Shown here piece after piece: positions 18,195-28,900 of a DNA stretch of 55,861 bases. The DNA is from an uncultured Selenomonadales bacterium (GTDB lineage: Bacteria > Bacillota > Negativicutes > Selenomonadales > Selenomonadaceae), in NCBI GenBank assembly GCA_946536825.1, contig CAMNEX010000002.1, positions 1-55,861 on the forward strand, written 5' to 3'. The notes under the pieces were generated by a model. The model ran no database searches. It had not been told where the DNA came from and worked only from the letters and a program-made list of their open reading frames with translations. The position numbers and the translations under genes were made by a program. How positions within the stretch are numbered: the first letter of the stretch is position 1; every line of letters starts with the position of its first letter.

Positions 18195-19022
18195 ATGAAG
18201 AAATTTTTGCTCGCAATGCTCGTGCTCATAATCGCGGCGGCGGGATTTATCTTTTGGCTTTTTGAACGCGACGCCGACGGCGTGCCGATTTTGGTTTATC
18301 ACCGCGTCAGCGACTCCGACGACAATCCCCAAACGCTTAAGGTTGCCGACTTCGAGGCGCAGATTAAATTTCTTGCCGATAACGGCTACAAAGTCATTAT
18401 GCCCGACGACCTGCTTGACGCGTGGGAGAAGGGAAAAACTTTGCCCGATAAGCCCGTGCTGATAACTTTCGACGACGGACACGAAGATATTTACAAAAAT
18501 GTTTTCCCAATTTTGCAAAAGTACAACATGCGGGCGACGGTTTTTATTGTGACGGATCATGTCGGCATGAATGATTATTTGTCGTGGGATTTTGTGCGGG
18601 CGTTGCAGAACGGCGGCTATTTCGATTTTCAAAGCCACACTGCAAGTTATAAAAATTTGACGCAACTCAAGCCCGATAAACTCTGGAATGAAATTTACGG
18701 CTCCAAGCAGGCGATTGAGTGGGCTTTGCAAAAACCCGCGAAGTTTATCGCCTATCCCGACGGCAAATACAGCGTCGAAGCGGAAGAAACTTGTAAGGAA
18801 TGCGGCTTCCGCGCAGGTTTTATCGAAGATTATGGGCTGGCGAAAAATGGTGATGATAATTTTGTATTGACGCGAATTCCCGTCATGGGCTCCAATTCGC
18901 ATACGCTTTTGAGGTTTCAACTGCGTTTGAAATGCTCGCCGATTTTCGCGCCGATTAATCGCTTTAAAAATGACATTGCCGAAGGTAATCCCGAAGTTGC
19001 CGATTTAATTTTTATTCCTTAA
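18195..19022 (+). CDS. Polysaccharide deacetylase (NodB/CE4) with N-terminal membrane anchor
   Basis: PILVYHRVSD, LITFDDGHEDIYKN, SHTASY; start at MKKFLLAMLVLIIAAAGFIF after ggaggtttt. Confidence 0.9.
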   Translation: MKKFLLAMLVLIIAAAGFIFWLFERDADGVPILVYHRVSDSDDNPQTLKVADFEAQIKFLADNGYKVIMPDDLLDAWEKGKTLPDKPVLITFDDGHEDIYKNVFPILQKYNMRATVFIVTDHVGMNDYLSWDFVRALQNGGYFDFQSHTASYKNLTQLKPDKLWNEIYGSKQAIEWALQKPAKFIAYPDGKYSVEAEETCKECGFRAGFIEDYGLAKNGDDNFVLTRIPVMGSNSHTLLRFQLRLKCSPIFAPINRFKNDIAEGNPEVADLIFIP

Positions 19023-19046
19023 AAAATTTATATCAGAGGAGACGCC

Positions 19047-19787
19047 ATGGAAAATTTTGCAGAGTTGACGACGGAGAAAATCAATCCCGCGACGATTAAT
19101 ATCGACAAGTGTACGACGCTTGAAATGGTCCAACTTATCAACGACGAAGATAAAAAGGTTGCGACGGCGGTCGAAAATGTTTTGCCGGAAATTGCACGTG
19201 CGGTTGACGCGATTGCCGAAAGTTTTTCTCGCGGCGGCAGATTGTTTTATATCGGCGCGGGAACTTCGGGTCGGCTCGGAGTTTTGGACGCCTCGGAATG
19301 CCCGCCGACTTTCGGAGTTTCGCCCGATATGGTTCAAGGTTTAATTGCGGGCGGCGAAGGGGCTTTGATTAAAGCCGTCGAAGGCGCGGAGGATAATCGC
19401 GCTCTTGCCGAAAAAGATTTATCCGATAAAAATTTCTGCGCGGAAGATATTCTTGTCGGTATCACGGCTTCGGGCAGAACGCCTTACGTTTTGGGCGGCA
19501 TCGACTTCGCAAAAAAAATCGGCGCGATAACCGTTGGCATTTCCTGCGTTGAAAATTCCGCGCTTGCAAAAGTCGTTGACATTGCGATAACGCCGATAAC
19601 CGGCGCGGAGGCTTTGACGGGCTCCACTCGCATGAAAGCCGGCACTGCGACCAAAATGGTGCTCAACATGCTCACGACGGCGGCAATGATTAAAATCGGA
19701 AAAGTGCGTTCAAATTTAATGGTTTGTGTTCAGGCGACAAACGATAAACTTCGCGACCGCATTAAAAGAATCAACGGAATGATTTAA
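19047..19787 (+). CDS. murQ: N-acetylmuramic acid 6-phosphate etherase (short form)
   Basis: [57 protein letters not shown]; only 246 aa. Confidence 0.92.
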   Translation: MENFAELTTEKINPATINIDKCTTLEMVQLINDEDKKVATAVENVLPEIARAVDAIAESFSRGGRLFYIGAGTSGRLGVLDASECPPTFGVSPDMVQGLIAGGEGALIKAVEGAEDNRALAEKDLSDKNFCAEDILVGITASGRTPYVLGGIDFAKKIGAITVGISCVENSALAKVVDIAITPITGAEALTGSTRMKAGTATKMVLNMLTTAAMIKIGKVRSNLMVCVQATNDKLRDRIKRINGMI

Positions 19788-19822
19788 TATAAAAATTTTT
19801 CTCTTCCAAAGGAGATAATTCT

Positions 19823-20872
19823 ATGCAGAACGGTATATCAATTTACGCAGGTCTCGATTACGACAGCGAAGAAAATCTTTCTCTGATTGAGACGGCGGCA
19901 ACTTTAGGCTTCAAACGCCTTTTTACTTCCGCGCAGATTCCGGAGGCGACCGACGCTGAAACTTTTCAAGACGATTTCGCCGAAATTTTAATGACCGCCA
20001 CAATCAACGGCTTTGAAATTATCCTCGACGTGAACGCCGATAATTTTTCACAATACGATATCGACGGGCTGACATTGCGCCTTGATGACGGCTTTGCTCC
20101 CGAACAGGTTGCCGAGATAAGCCGCGCAAGAAAAATTATGCTCAACGCCTCGACTGTCACGGAAAAATTTTTAAATAAACTTCTCGAACTCGGCGCGAAC
20201 TTCGATAATATTGCCGCGTTGCACAACTTTTATCCGCATTCCTGCACGGGGCTCGACACTTATTTTTTCGACAATCAAAATCGCATTCTCCACGACTTCG
20301 GAATTCAAGTCGGCGCGTTCGTTCCAAGTAAGGACGGCAAGCGGCGACTTCCTTTGCGCGAAGGACTTCCGACTTTGGAGGACTGCAGAAAATTTTCTAC
20401 CGATTTATCCGCGAGATTTTTGGCAACTCTCAGCGTAGATTTTATTATAATCGGCGACGGGCAACCCACTCGCGAAGAACTTCTTGCCGTGGCGTCAATT
20501 CAAAGCGATGAAGTTATTCTCCATGCGCAACTTTTGAGCAATGACTTGACGACCGTTGAAATTTTAAGCAATCATTTTACTCGCCGCGCAGATGTAGCAA
20601 AATCCGTAATTCGGGCGGCGGAAGGGAGGCAAATTTTTAAAGAAGTTGGCGGAAAAATCCCGCCCGATAATAATTTGACGATTGAGCGCAGTTTCGGCGA
20701 CATTACCATTGACAACGACAAATTCGGGCGATATGCGGGTGAAGTTCACATTGTGCAGGACATTCTTCCCGCTGACGAGCGCGTCAACATTGCGGCGCAC
20801 ATTTTGGAGGAGGAAATTTTCTTGATGGGTTACATTAAACCGCGTCAAAAATTTTCTTTTAAATTCGTTTGA
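19823..20872 (+). CDS. mupG: MupG family (DUF871) 6-phospho-N-acetylmuramidase
   Basis: GISIYAGLDY, GFKRLFTSAQIPE, LHNFYPHSCTGLD, GYIKPRQKF; immediately downstream of murQ. Confidence 0.85.
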   Translation: MQNGISIYAGLDYDSEENLSLIETAATLGFKRLFTSAQIPEATDAETFQDDFAEILMTATINGFEIILDVNADNFSQYDIDGLTLRLDDGFAPEQVAEISRARKIMLNASTVTEKFLNKLLELGANFDNIAALHNFYPHSCTGLDTYFFDNQNRILHDFGIQVGAFVPSKDGKRRLPLREGLPTLEDCRKFSTDLSARFLATLSVDFIIIGDGQPTREELLAVASIQSDEVILHAQLLSNDLTTVEILSNHFTRRADVAKSVIRAAEGRQIFKEVGGKIPPDNNLTIERSFGDITIDNDKFGRYAGEVHIVQDILPADERVNIAAHILEEEIFLMGYIKPRQKFSFKFV

Positions 20873-21012
20873 TTCAATTCACAAAAATAATTCAAGAAGC
20901 CATTAACCACTTCGCATTTGCATCCACATTTCGGACAGAAAACTTTTTTTGAACCTTCAAGCCGAGCCAAAAGTTTTCGTTTGATTGTCTGATTTAATCG
21001 GAGGCTGATGCG

Positions 21013-21759
21013 ATGAATCTTAAAACTTTCATAACTGCCGCTGCTCTCTTTGCACTTTTAAGCGGCAATGCTATTGCTTCACCTACCCTTTCAAAAAATT
21101 CGCGGGGAAATGACGTTTTAACTTTGCAGAAAAAACTTTATCTTATCGGCTACGAGATAACCGAGCTGGACGGGGTTTTCGGCAACGAAACCGAACGTGC
21201 CGTTACCGCCTTCCAGAAGGATCAGAAAATCACGGTAACGGGCGTTGTAACAAACGTCACGTGGCGTGCCTTGAAAAAGGCTAAAGAAAAAAAAGGACGC
21301 GTTCTCCCCGAAATAAAAACGGTTCCTGCTGTCGTCACAAAAAATACTTTAGGCTCCGCGCTTTTCGGCGAAACTTTTATGACTAAAGCTCAAGGCGCGG
21401 CGATTGTGGCGACTGCCAAAACTTTTATTGGTGTACCTTACGTTTTCGGCGGGATGACTCCCGCAGGTTTTGATTGTTCGGGACTTTTACAATATGTTTT
21501 TAAATTGAACGGGTTCACCATTCCGCGGCTTGCCGACGAGCAATACTATCTCGGACGCAAAGCGGAAGTCAGTAAACTCTCGCCCGGCGACTTGGTATTT
21601 TTCACGACTTATACCGACGGCGTTTCACATTGCGGAATTTACGTCGGCAACGGAAAATTTTTGCATGCCTCGTCAAGTCGCGGCGTTATGATAAATAATT
21701 TAACTGACGAATATTGGAAACCTCGATTCGTCGGCGCGAAAAAACTAGTCAGCGATTAA
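21013..21759 (+). CDS. Secreted NlpC/P60 endopeptidase with N-terminal peptidoglycan-binding domain
   Basis: Signal peptide, PG_binding_1 (LTLQKKLYLIGYEITELDGVFGNETERAVTAFQ), NlpC/P60 FDCSGLLQYVFKLNG ... SHCGIYVGNGKFLHAS. Confidence 0.93.
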   Translation: MNLKTFITAAALFALLSGNAIASPTLSKNSRGNDVLTLQKKLYLIGYEITELDGVFGNETERAVTAFQKDQKITVTGVVTNVTWRALKKAKEKKGRVLPEIKTVPAVVTKNTLGSALFGETFMTKAQGAAIVATAKTFIGVPYVFGGMTPAGFDCSGLLQYVFKLNGFTIPRLADEQYYLGRKAEVSKLSPGDLVFFTTYTDGVSHCGIYVGNGKFLHASSSRGVMINNLTDEYWKPRFVGAKKLVSD

Positions 21760-21810
21760 GAAAACTTTTGGTTGCGGCTTGAAAAAAATCTGTGGACTGA
21801 TTGGCGAAAA

Positions 21811-21851
21811 AAATATATGCTCTTCAATAACCGAAGGGCAATATTTTTTTT
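21811..21851 (+). terminator. Hairpin plus T-tract between NlpC/P60 gene and cobJ
   Basis: TGCTCTTC-aataacc-GAAGGGCA followed by ATATTTTTTTT. Confidence 0.65.
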
Positions 21852-21864
21852 AGGGAAAGGGGAA

Positions 21865-22608
21865 ATGGAAATGGGAAAAATTTCTGTTGTTGGTATCGGA
21901 CCGGGCGGACTTGACGAGATGACTCCGCGGGCGCGTCAAGCTATCGAAAATGCCGAAGTCGTCGCGGGTTACAACACCTATATTCGGCTGATTGAAAAAA
22001 TTCTCGGCGGGAAAAAAATTATCGGGCGGGCAATGATGCAGGAGATTGAGCGTTGCCGCCTGGCGATTGAAGAAACTTTGTCGGGAAAAAATGTCGCGGT
22101 CATATCCTCCGGCGACGCGGGAGTTTACGGCATGGCGGGGCTTGTCGTTGAAATGATTTTGAATTTGCCCGAAAAAAATCGTCCGCAGTTTGAAATTATC
22201 GCGGGCGTTTCGGCAGTCAATGCGGCGTCGGCAATTTTGGGCGCACCGCTTATGAACGATTTCGCCGTTATAAGTCTCTCTGATTTAATGACGCCGTGGG
22301 AAATTATAAAAAAACGCGTGCGAGCCGCCGCGCAGGGCGATTTTGTCATTGCGCTTTACAACCCGAAAAGCAAACGCCGCGTCACTCAACTCGACGAAGT
22401 TCAAAAAATTTTGCTGGAGTATCGCGAAAAAAATACGCCCGTCGGTATCGTGACAAACGCGGGGCGCGAAGGCGAATCAAAAATTATTTCGACGCTGGAA
22501 AATTTCACTCGCGAAGAAATTAATATGTTTTCATTAGTTTTAATCGGCAACTCTCAAACTTTCGTCAAGGCGGGCTTTATGATGACGCCGCGTGGGTATA
22601 ACGTATAA
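21865..22608 (+). CDS. cobJ: Precorrin-3B/cobalt-factor III C17-methyltransferase
   Basis: SVVGIGPGGLDEMTPRARQAIENAEVVAGYNTYI, SSGDAGVYGMAG, ALYNPKSKRR; start 21865 or 21871. Confidence 0.9.
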   Translation: MEMGKISVVGIGPGGLDEMTPRARQAIENAEVVAGYNTYIRLIEKILGGKKIIGRAMMQEIERCRLAIEETLSGKNVAVISSGDAGVYGMAGLVVEMILNLPEKNRPQFEIIAGVSAVNAASAILGAPLMNDFAVISLSDLMTPWEIIKKRVRAAAQGDFVIALYNPKSKRRVTQLDEVQKILLEYREKNTPVGIVTNAGREGESKIISTLENFTREEINMFSLVLIGNSQTFVKAGFMMTPRGYNV

Positions 22609-22629
22609 AAAAATCCTCCCGCAGGAGGA
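22605..22629 (-). terminator. Intrinsic terminator of the hpt-hybrid kinase transcript
   Basis: Minus strand TCCTCCTGCGGGAGGATTTTTTT. Confidence 0.65.
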
Positions 22630-22634
22630 AATAT

Positions 22635-25430
22635 TCAAGGCTCAATTAATTCTGCCAAGGTTTGAAAAAGATGTTCGGGTTCAACAGGCTTTGATAAATG
22701 CGCGTTCATGCCCGCCTGCAACGACCGCTGAACGTCCTCGTCGAAGGCGTTGGCTGTCATTGCGATTATCGGAACTTTTTTTGCGTCGGGGCGGTTGAGT
22801 TCGCGAATTGTCTCCGTGGCTTTGAGCCCGTCCATTATCGGCATTCTTATATCCATTAAAACCGCGTCGAAATAATTTTCCGCGGAATTGGCGAAGGCGT
22901 TGACTGCCTCCTGACCGTTGGGCGCGTGTTCGACTTCCATGCCGCGCATTGACAAAATCATTATCATTATCTCCGCGTTGACGGGCATATCTTCCGCCAA
23001 AAGAATTTTGCGCCCTTCCAACTCAGCGAGCTTTTTTTCCGGCTCGTTGAGATTTTTTTGTTCCAAAGCTTGATGAAATTCCTTGACGACGGTTGAGGCG
23101 AAAAGCGGCTTTGCCATAAATCTGTCGACGCCCGCCGCCATTGCCTCTTCGATAACGTCATCCCAACTGTAGGAAGTCAGAATTATAATCGCGGCTTCGT
23201 TGCCGATAAGTTCTCTGACTTGCCGCGTGACTTTGATTCCGTCTTCGTCGGGCATTTTTAAATCAATCATCAAAATATTATAAAGTTCATGCCGCGCCCG
23301 CTTGAGTCGGATTTTTTCAATCGCCTCGCGCCCGCTCAAAGAAATTTCTGCGGAAATACCGACTTCCTCCAAAACCAATTTTGCATGTTCGCAAGCAATC
23401 GGGTCGTCGTCGACGATTAAAACGCTTAAATCGTTGACGTTAATTTTTTTGCCCTTGACGGAGTCAGCAGTCTTTTGCGAATTGCGCAGGGTAACGTTGA
23501 CAGTGAATTGCGAGCCGACAGCTTTTTTGGATTTAACGGAGATATTGCCGTTCATTGTCTCGACGATATTTTTTGCAATCGCCATGCCGAGCCCGGTGCC
23601 GCCATAAGCGTTGGAAGTTCCGGAATCCTCTTGGCTGAAAGGCTCAAAAATTTTCGGCAGATATTCTTCGTCAATGCCAATGCCTGTATCCTTGACGACA
23701 AAGCGGAGCGTCGATTTATCCTCGAAATGCGCGACTTCCTCAACGGAAAAAGAAATTGTCCCGCCCTTGTCCGTGAATTTAATCGCGTTGCCGAGAATAT
23801 TAATCAGAACCTGCTTGAGTTTCAATTCGTCGCCGATGTAAAAATCGGAAATATTTTTTGCAAGCGTACATTCGTATTTCAAACCTTTGTCGCGGCATTG
23901 CCCACCGACCATTGTATTAATTTGCTCCAACATGTCGCCGAAAGAAAATTCTTCGTTCTTTAAAACCATGCGCCCGCTTTCAATGCGGCTCATGTCCAAA
24001 ATATCGTTGATAATGCCGAGCAAATGGCGTGCACTCGTTCCGATTTTTTCAAGGTACTCGCGGATTTTTGAAGATAAATCCGGCTCCTTAAGCGCAATGC
24101 TGTCCAAGCCGATAATTGCATTCATCGGAGTTCGGATTTCGTGACTCATGCTTGAAAGGAACGTGGTTTTGGCGACGTTGGCTTGATTGGCGATCTCCAG
24201 CGCGTTTTTAAGCTGTTCATTTTTTGCGAATTGCGCCCGCTGAATTTTTGTCGTGTCGCTTTTGAGTAGGATATAAAATTTCGCTTCCTTGTCGACAAGA
24301 TAAAAAACAAATCGCTTGTGATAAATTTCGCCTTCAATGAAACAATGAATATTAACTTCATAAGGTTCGTGCAGTTCCAAAGACTTTTCGATTTTGTCGA
24401 GGGTTAAGGCTTTATAAAATTTCTCGCGTTCCTCGTCCGAACCTGTCAAAGCCGGGCGAATTTGTTCGTTAAGATATTCTTCGTAACTGCCGGTGCGTTT
24501 CTTCGGGAAAATGCTGCCGTGCTGAATTGTTGATTCGTCGCCGATAACAACGCCGTAATTCCCGCCGACAATGTAAGTTATCATGTCGTATTGGTCGGCA
24601 AGGGCTTTGCTCAAAACGGTGTGGCTGACGACTTCGTTGTTGTAATCTTGTTCAGTTGCGAAGGCGATAATATCTTCCGTTTCGGGGTCGCGGCGCAGGG
24701 TGACGCTGTAATTTACAAAGCACTCGCGACCGTTGGGGCGGCGGCTGAAAAAAACCGCGGCTTGCGTATTTTGCCCCGCCGCGAAATTTTCCAAGAGAGT
24801 GTTTGTATTGAACTTTTCAATAAATTTTTTTCTGTCGCGCTCCAGAGGAAAATAACTTGCCCTTTGCTCAAATCGTTCGGAAACTTTCATGCCGCGCAGG
24901 TCAATGTCGTAAAGTTCGCGTCCGCGGCATTCCTCGACAATATCTTGCGTGAGATTCAGGCGCAGGGCAACCAAAGTAATGTCGGAAAAATTTTCCAACT
25001 CCTTGCGAACGCCTTCATAAAGAATTTTAGCGCGCTGTTCGTTTTGCTTAATTTTCGTCACGTTGAAGCAGTTGCAGTAGACATATTCGACGCCGTCATC
25101 TTCAAGGAAGGCGTAATGGACGTTTAACCAAATCCAATTTCCTTTAAGCGTCCGCTGACGAAAAGTCAAATGATTCTTGCCGCCCCGCGTAACTTTGTTG
25201 CTGAAAAGATAAATGACTTTCTCGCGGTCGGCGGGGTGAACGCTTTCTGTCGGAAAATTTTTTTCGCGCTCGATAAATTCTTCCGCAGTGCCTTCCTGCA
25301 TTTCGGCGAATTCCTGCGAACACCACACAGGGAAATATTTTCCGTTTTCGGTCACGCGCATGATGACTGCATTATTGTCCAGCGAGTCAAAAATTTTTTC
25401 GTAAAAACTCGGCTTAAAATCCAGCATCAA
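22635..25430 (-). CDS. Hybrid sensor histidine kinase (PAS-type sensor, HisKA, HATPase_c, two REC domains)
   Basis: SSMSHEIRTPMNAIIG H-box; N/G boxes (VLINILGNAIKFT, VKDTGIGIDEEYLPKIFEPF); REC1 SVLIVDDDP...LMIDLKMPDEDG; REC2 ILLAEDMPVNAEI...VLMDIRMPIMDG. Confidence 0.95.
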   Translation of the reverse strand: MMLDFKPSFYEKIFDSLDNNAVIMRVTENGKYFPVWCSQEFAEMQEGTAEEFIEREKNFPTESVHPADREKVIYLFSNKVTRGGKNHLTFRQRTLKGNWIWLNVHYAFLEDDGVEYVYCNCFNVTKIKQNEQRAKILYEGVRKELENFSDITLVALRLNLTQDIVEECRGRELYDIDLRGMKVSERFEQRASYFPLERDRKKFIEKFNTNTLLENFAAGQNTQAAVFFSRRPNGRECFVNYSVTLRRDPETEDIIAFATEQDYNNEVVSHTVLSKALADQYDMITYIVGGNYGVVIGDESTIQHGSIFPKKRTGSYEEYLNEQIRPALTGSDEEREKFYKALTLDKIEKSLELHEPYEVNIHCFIEGEIYHKRFVFYLVDKEAKFYILLKSDTTKIQRAQFAKNEQLKNALEIANQANVAKTTFLSSMSHEIRTPMNAIIGLDSIALKEPDLSSKIREYLEKIGTSARHLLGIINDILDMSRIESGRMVLKNEEFSFGDMLEQINTMVGGQCRDKGLKYECTLAKNISDFYIGDELKLKQVLINILGNAIKFTDKGGTISFSVEEVAHFEDKSTLRFVVKDTGIGIDEEYLPKIFEPFSQEDSGTSNAYGGTGLGMAIAKNIVETMNGNISVKSKKAVGSQFTVNVTLRNSQKTADSVKGKKINVNDLSVLIVDDDPIACEHAKLVLEEVGISAEISLSGREAIEKIRLKRARHELYNILMIDLKMPDEDGIKVTRQVRELIGNEAAIIILTSYSWDDVIEEAMAAGVDRFMAKPLFASTVVKEFHQALEQKNLNEPEKKLAELEGRKILLAEDMPVNAEIMIMILSMRGMEVEHAPNGQEAVNAFANSAENYFDAVLMDIRMPIMDGLKATETIRELNRPDAKKVPIIAMTANAFDEDVQRSLQAGMNAHLSKPVEPEHLFQTLAELIEP

Positions 25431-25439
25431 GACCAGTCC

Positions 25440-25778
25440 TTAGAGCTCGGAAACCAATTTGTCGCGCAGTTCTTTAATCGGCTTGTAAATCGTCACGTAA
25501 TCGACAGCTTCTTTGCTACGCAACTGTTCGGTCATTTCGGAAATCGGTTTATATATCGGGGTTATGGCGAGGTTGCCGACGACGCCTTTAATAGCGTGTG
25601 CTTGCTCGAAGGCTTCTTCCAAATTGCCCGCCGCCAATGCTTTTTCCAATTTGTCGAAAGCGTCGTTCTTGAGTCCCATTCCTAACATACGGAAATAAAA
25701 TTTTTCCATGTTCATGCAACGCGAAAGTCCTTCTTTGGTATTTACGCCATATTCCTGAAGTTTCTGAATGGTGAGCAT
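25440..25778 (-). CDS. Hpt (histidine phosphotransfer) domain protein
   Basis: MLTIQKLQEYGVNTKEGLSRCMNMEKFYFRML...AFEQAHAIKGVVGNL; start trimmed from 25928. Confidence 0.88.
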   Translation of the reverse strand: MLTIQKLQEYGVNTKEGLSRCMNMEKFYFRMLGMGLKNDAFDKLEKALAAGNLEEAFEQAHAIKGVVGNLAITPIYKPISEMTEQLRSKEAVDYVTIYKPIKELRDKLVSEL

Positions 25779-25821
25779 AAAAATTTCCTCCTTAGAAATT
25801 GAATAAATTATTACGATAAGA

Positions 25822-25850
25822 ATTATAACAGGTAGATTTGAAAATGACAA
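25822..25850 (-). promoter_or_regulatory. Promoter of hpt-hybrid kinase
   Basis: Minus strand TTGTCA-17-TATAAT. Confidence 0.65.
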
Positions 25851-25911
25851 AAGAAAATCGCGGGCTTTAAAAGTTTTTTTAAACCTGCGCGCCAAAAAAT
25901 CTTGCCGATTC

Positions 25912-25940
25912 TTGCCAAAATGTTTCAAATGTTTTAATCT
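25912..25940 (+). promoter_or_regulatory. Weak candidate promoter of the giant RTX-like gene
   Basis: TTGCCA-17-TAATCT. Confidence 0.35.
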
Positions 25941-25980
25941 GCCTTAGAAATTTTTTATTCAAAACAAGGGAGGTTTTTTT

Positions 25981-28900
25981 ATGGCAGAATACAATAACTC
26001 CGATAACAACTCGGTTGTTTCCGGAAGTAGCGGTGCCGACACGATTTATAACAGCGACGATACCGTGACAGTCAATGCGCTTGGCGGCGGCGACGAAATT
26101 GAAAACACAGGAACAACGGTTTCCATTTCAGGCGGCGACGGCAACGACACGATTACCAATTACGGTACAGATGTTACAATCGATGGCGGGGCGGGCACCG
26201 ACGACATTACCAATGGAAGTTCGGACGTTTCGATTAACGGCGGTGCAGCTAATGACACAATTACCAACGACGGCTCTGACGTGACAATCAACGGCGGCGC
26301 AGGTAATGACTCGATTATTAACAATTCAAATTACGAAGTTTTATTTCAATACGATTCGGGCGGCGGCAACGATTCTATCGTCGGCTTTAACGAAAACTCA
26401 ACGCTTCAAATTTCGTCGGGGACGGGAAGTGTAATTTCGGACGGCACAGATATTTTTGTTGCCGTGGGAAGCAACACAATTACTTTGGAAGAAACTTTCG
26501 GATTGACAGATTTTAATATCGTTGATTCGAGCGGGAAAAAATTGGAGGGGATTGAAATAAAAATAACAGCAGACGGCAATCCGATAAACAACTCCTACGA
26601 AAATGCGACGATAACCGGCAGTAGCAGTGGCGACGACATTACCAATTATGCCGACAAAGTCACGATAAACGGCAACGCTGGCTCCGATACCATTACAAAT
26701 TCCGGTGCAAGCGTCATAATTGACGGCGGCGCAGGGGACGATACCATTTCCAACGACGGCGAAAATACTTCAATAACCGGCGGCGCAGGAGCGGACGAAA
26801 TTGAAAACAACAGCGATAATGTCACGATTAACGGCGGCGCAGGAGAAAATGCCATTTCAAACAGCGGTCAAAATGTTTTGTTCCAATATGGCTCCGGTGG
26901 CGGCGCAGATTATATCAGCGGCTTTAACGACACTTCGACTTTGCAAATTTCATTGAACGACAGTAGCATTAAAAACATAACTTCGGACGCTGTAGATCTT
27001 TTTGTCGCTGTTGGGAGCAATACCATTACTTTGGGCGGAGCTTTCGGACTTGATACAATAAATATCGTCAATTCGGTCAGGAGCGCGATTTCTTTTAATT
27101 TTACGGGCACGGACGGAGCTGACAGCGTCGACAATTATTTTGCAAACGTTTCAATCCTTGGCGGCTCAGGAAAAGACACGATTAACAATTACGGCGCAAG
27201 CGTCACGATTGACGGCGGCGCAAGTGTCGATTCAATTTATAACGAAGGTTTGGAAGCACAGATAAACGGCGGCGCGGGCAACGATACCATTACAAACAGC
27301 GGCTCCAATGTCACAATCAACGGCGGCGCAGGTAACGACTCAATTATAAACACGGGCTCCGAAATTGTTTTCCAATACAGCGCAGGCGAGGGCAACGATT
27401 CTATTCAAGGCTTTGATTCAAATACGACGTTGCAACTTTTATCGGGCAGTATCACGAGCGCAACCACTGACGGAGCAAATCTCTCCTTTGTTATCGGGAG
27501 CAATACGCTCACGATTGAGGACGGCTTCAATCTCGGCGCGGTTAATATCGCTGATTCTGAAGGAAAGGAAATTTCCTTGTCGGGTATCGAACTTATCGGC
27601 ACAGGCGACGCCGACGATATTACCAATTCTACTGAAAATGTCACGATCAGCGGGCTCGGCGGTGACGATACCATTTCCAATTCTGCCGAAAATGTTTCGA
27701 TAAATGGCGGCGCGGGCGCAGATGAAATTTCCAACAATATCGCAAATGTTACAATCAACGGCGGCGCGGGCAACGACACCATTGCCAACAGCGGCGCAAG
27801 TGTTTTATTCCAATACACTTCCGGCGAAGGCAACGATTATATCAGCGGCTTTGATTCAACTTCGACGCTGAAAATTTTGTCGGGCAGTGTCAACAGTTTA
27901 ATTTCGGACGGCTCGAATATTTTTGTTGCGGTTGGGAGCAACAATACACTGACTTTGGAAAGTGCCTTCGGTCTCGAAACGCTGAATATCATTAATTCAA
28001 GCGATAACCAAGTTGAATTAAACTTTTTGGGTACGAAGGACGCTGACTCCTTTACAAATTCATTTAGCAACGCGACAATCAGCGGGCTCGGCGGCGACGA
28101 TTATATCAACAACACTGCCGAAAACGTCTCGATAAACGGCGGCGACGGCGCAGACGAAATTTCCAATGACGGTTCCAACGTCACAATCAGCGGCGGCGCA
28201 AGCTCCGACAATATCACCAACTACGCCGATAAAGTTACAATAAGCGGCGACGCCGGAGACGATACCATTGCCAACAGCAGCGGCTCCAACGTCCTTATTA
28301 ATTACACTTCGGGCGACGGCAACGATCTGATTCAAGGGCTGGACGCAAATTCAACTTTTCAGGTTTTGGGCGACAGCATTAAAAATGTAACTTCGGACGG
28401 CACAAATCTTTTCTTGTCTATCGGCAGTAATGTTGTCACGTTGGAAAATGCTTTTGATTTAGAAAGGCTCAACGTCTTTAATCCCGACGGAACCGCGCCT
28501 TCATTTAATTTTGTCGGCACGAGCGAAGATGAAAGCGTCGATAATTATTTCGATAATGTTTCAATTCTCGGCGACGCGGGCAACGATACCATTACAAACA
28601 ATGGCTTAAACGTGACAATCGACGGCGGCGCGGGTGCTGACGTAATTTCCAATGAAACGACAAATATCGAGATAACCGGCGGCGCGGGTTCCGATTCCAT
28701 TACCAACAACGGCGAAGGCGTCAAGATCGACGGCGACGCAGATAATGATTACATTGAAAATTATGGCGAAAGTGTCGTAATAGACGGCGGCGCGGGTGAG
28801 GATACCATTTCCAACAGCGGCGAAAACGTCACAATCAACAGCGGCGCAGGAAACGATACCATTACGAACTACAGCGAAAATGTTTTGTTCCAATATAGCT

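Noticed and set aside
18171-18920. 249-aa minus-strand ORF
   Set aside because: Antisense to the polysaccharide deacetylase CDS, which has NodB motifs, promoter and RBS.
23475-25685. Several 76-178-aa plus-strand ORFs over the hybrid kinase
   Set aside because: Shadow ORFs opposite a well-supported kinase and Hpt gene.
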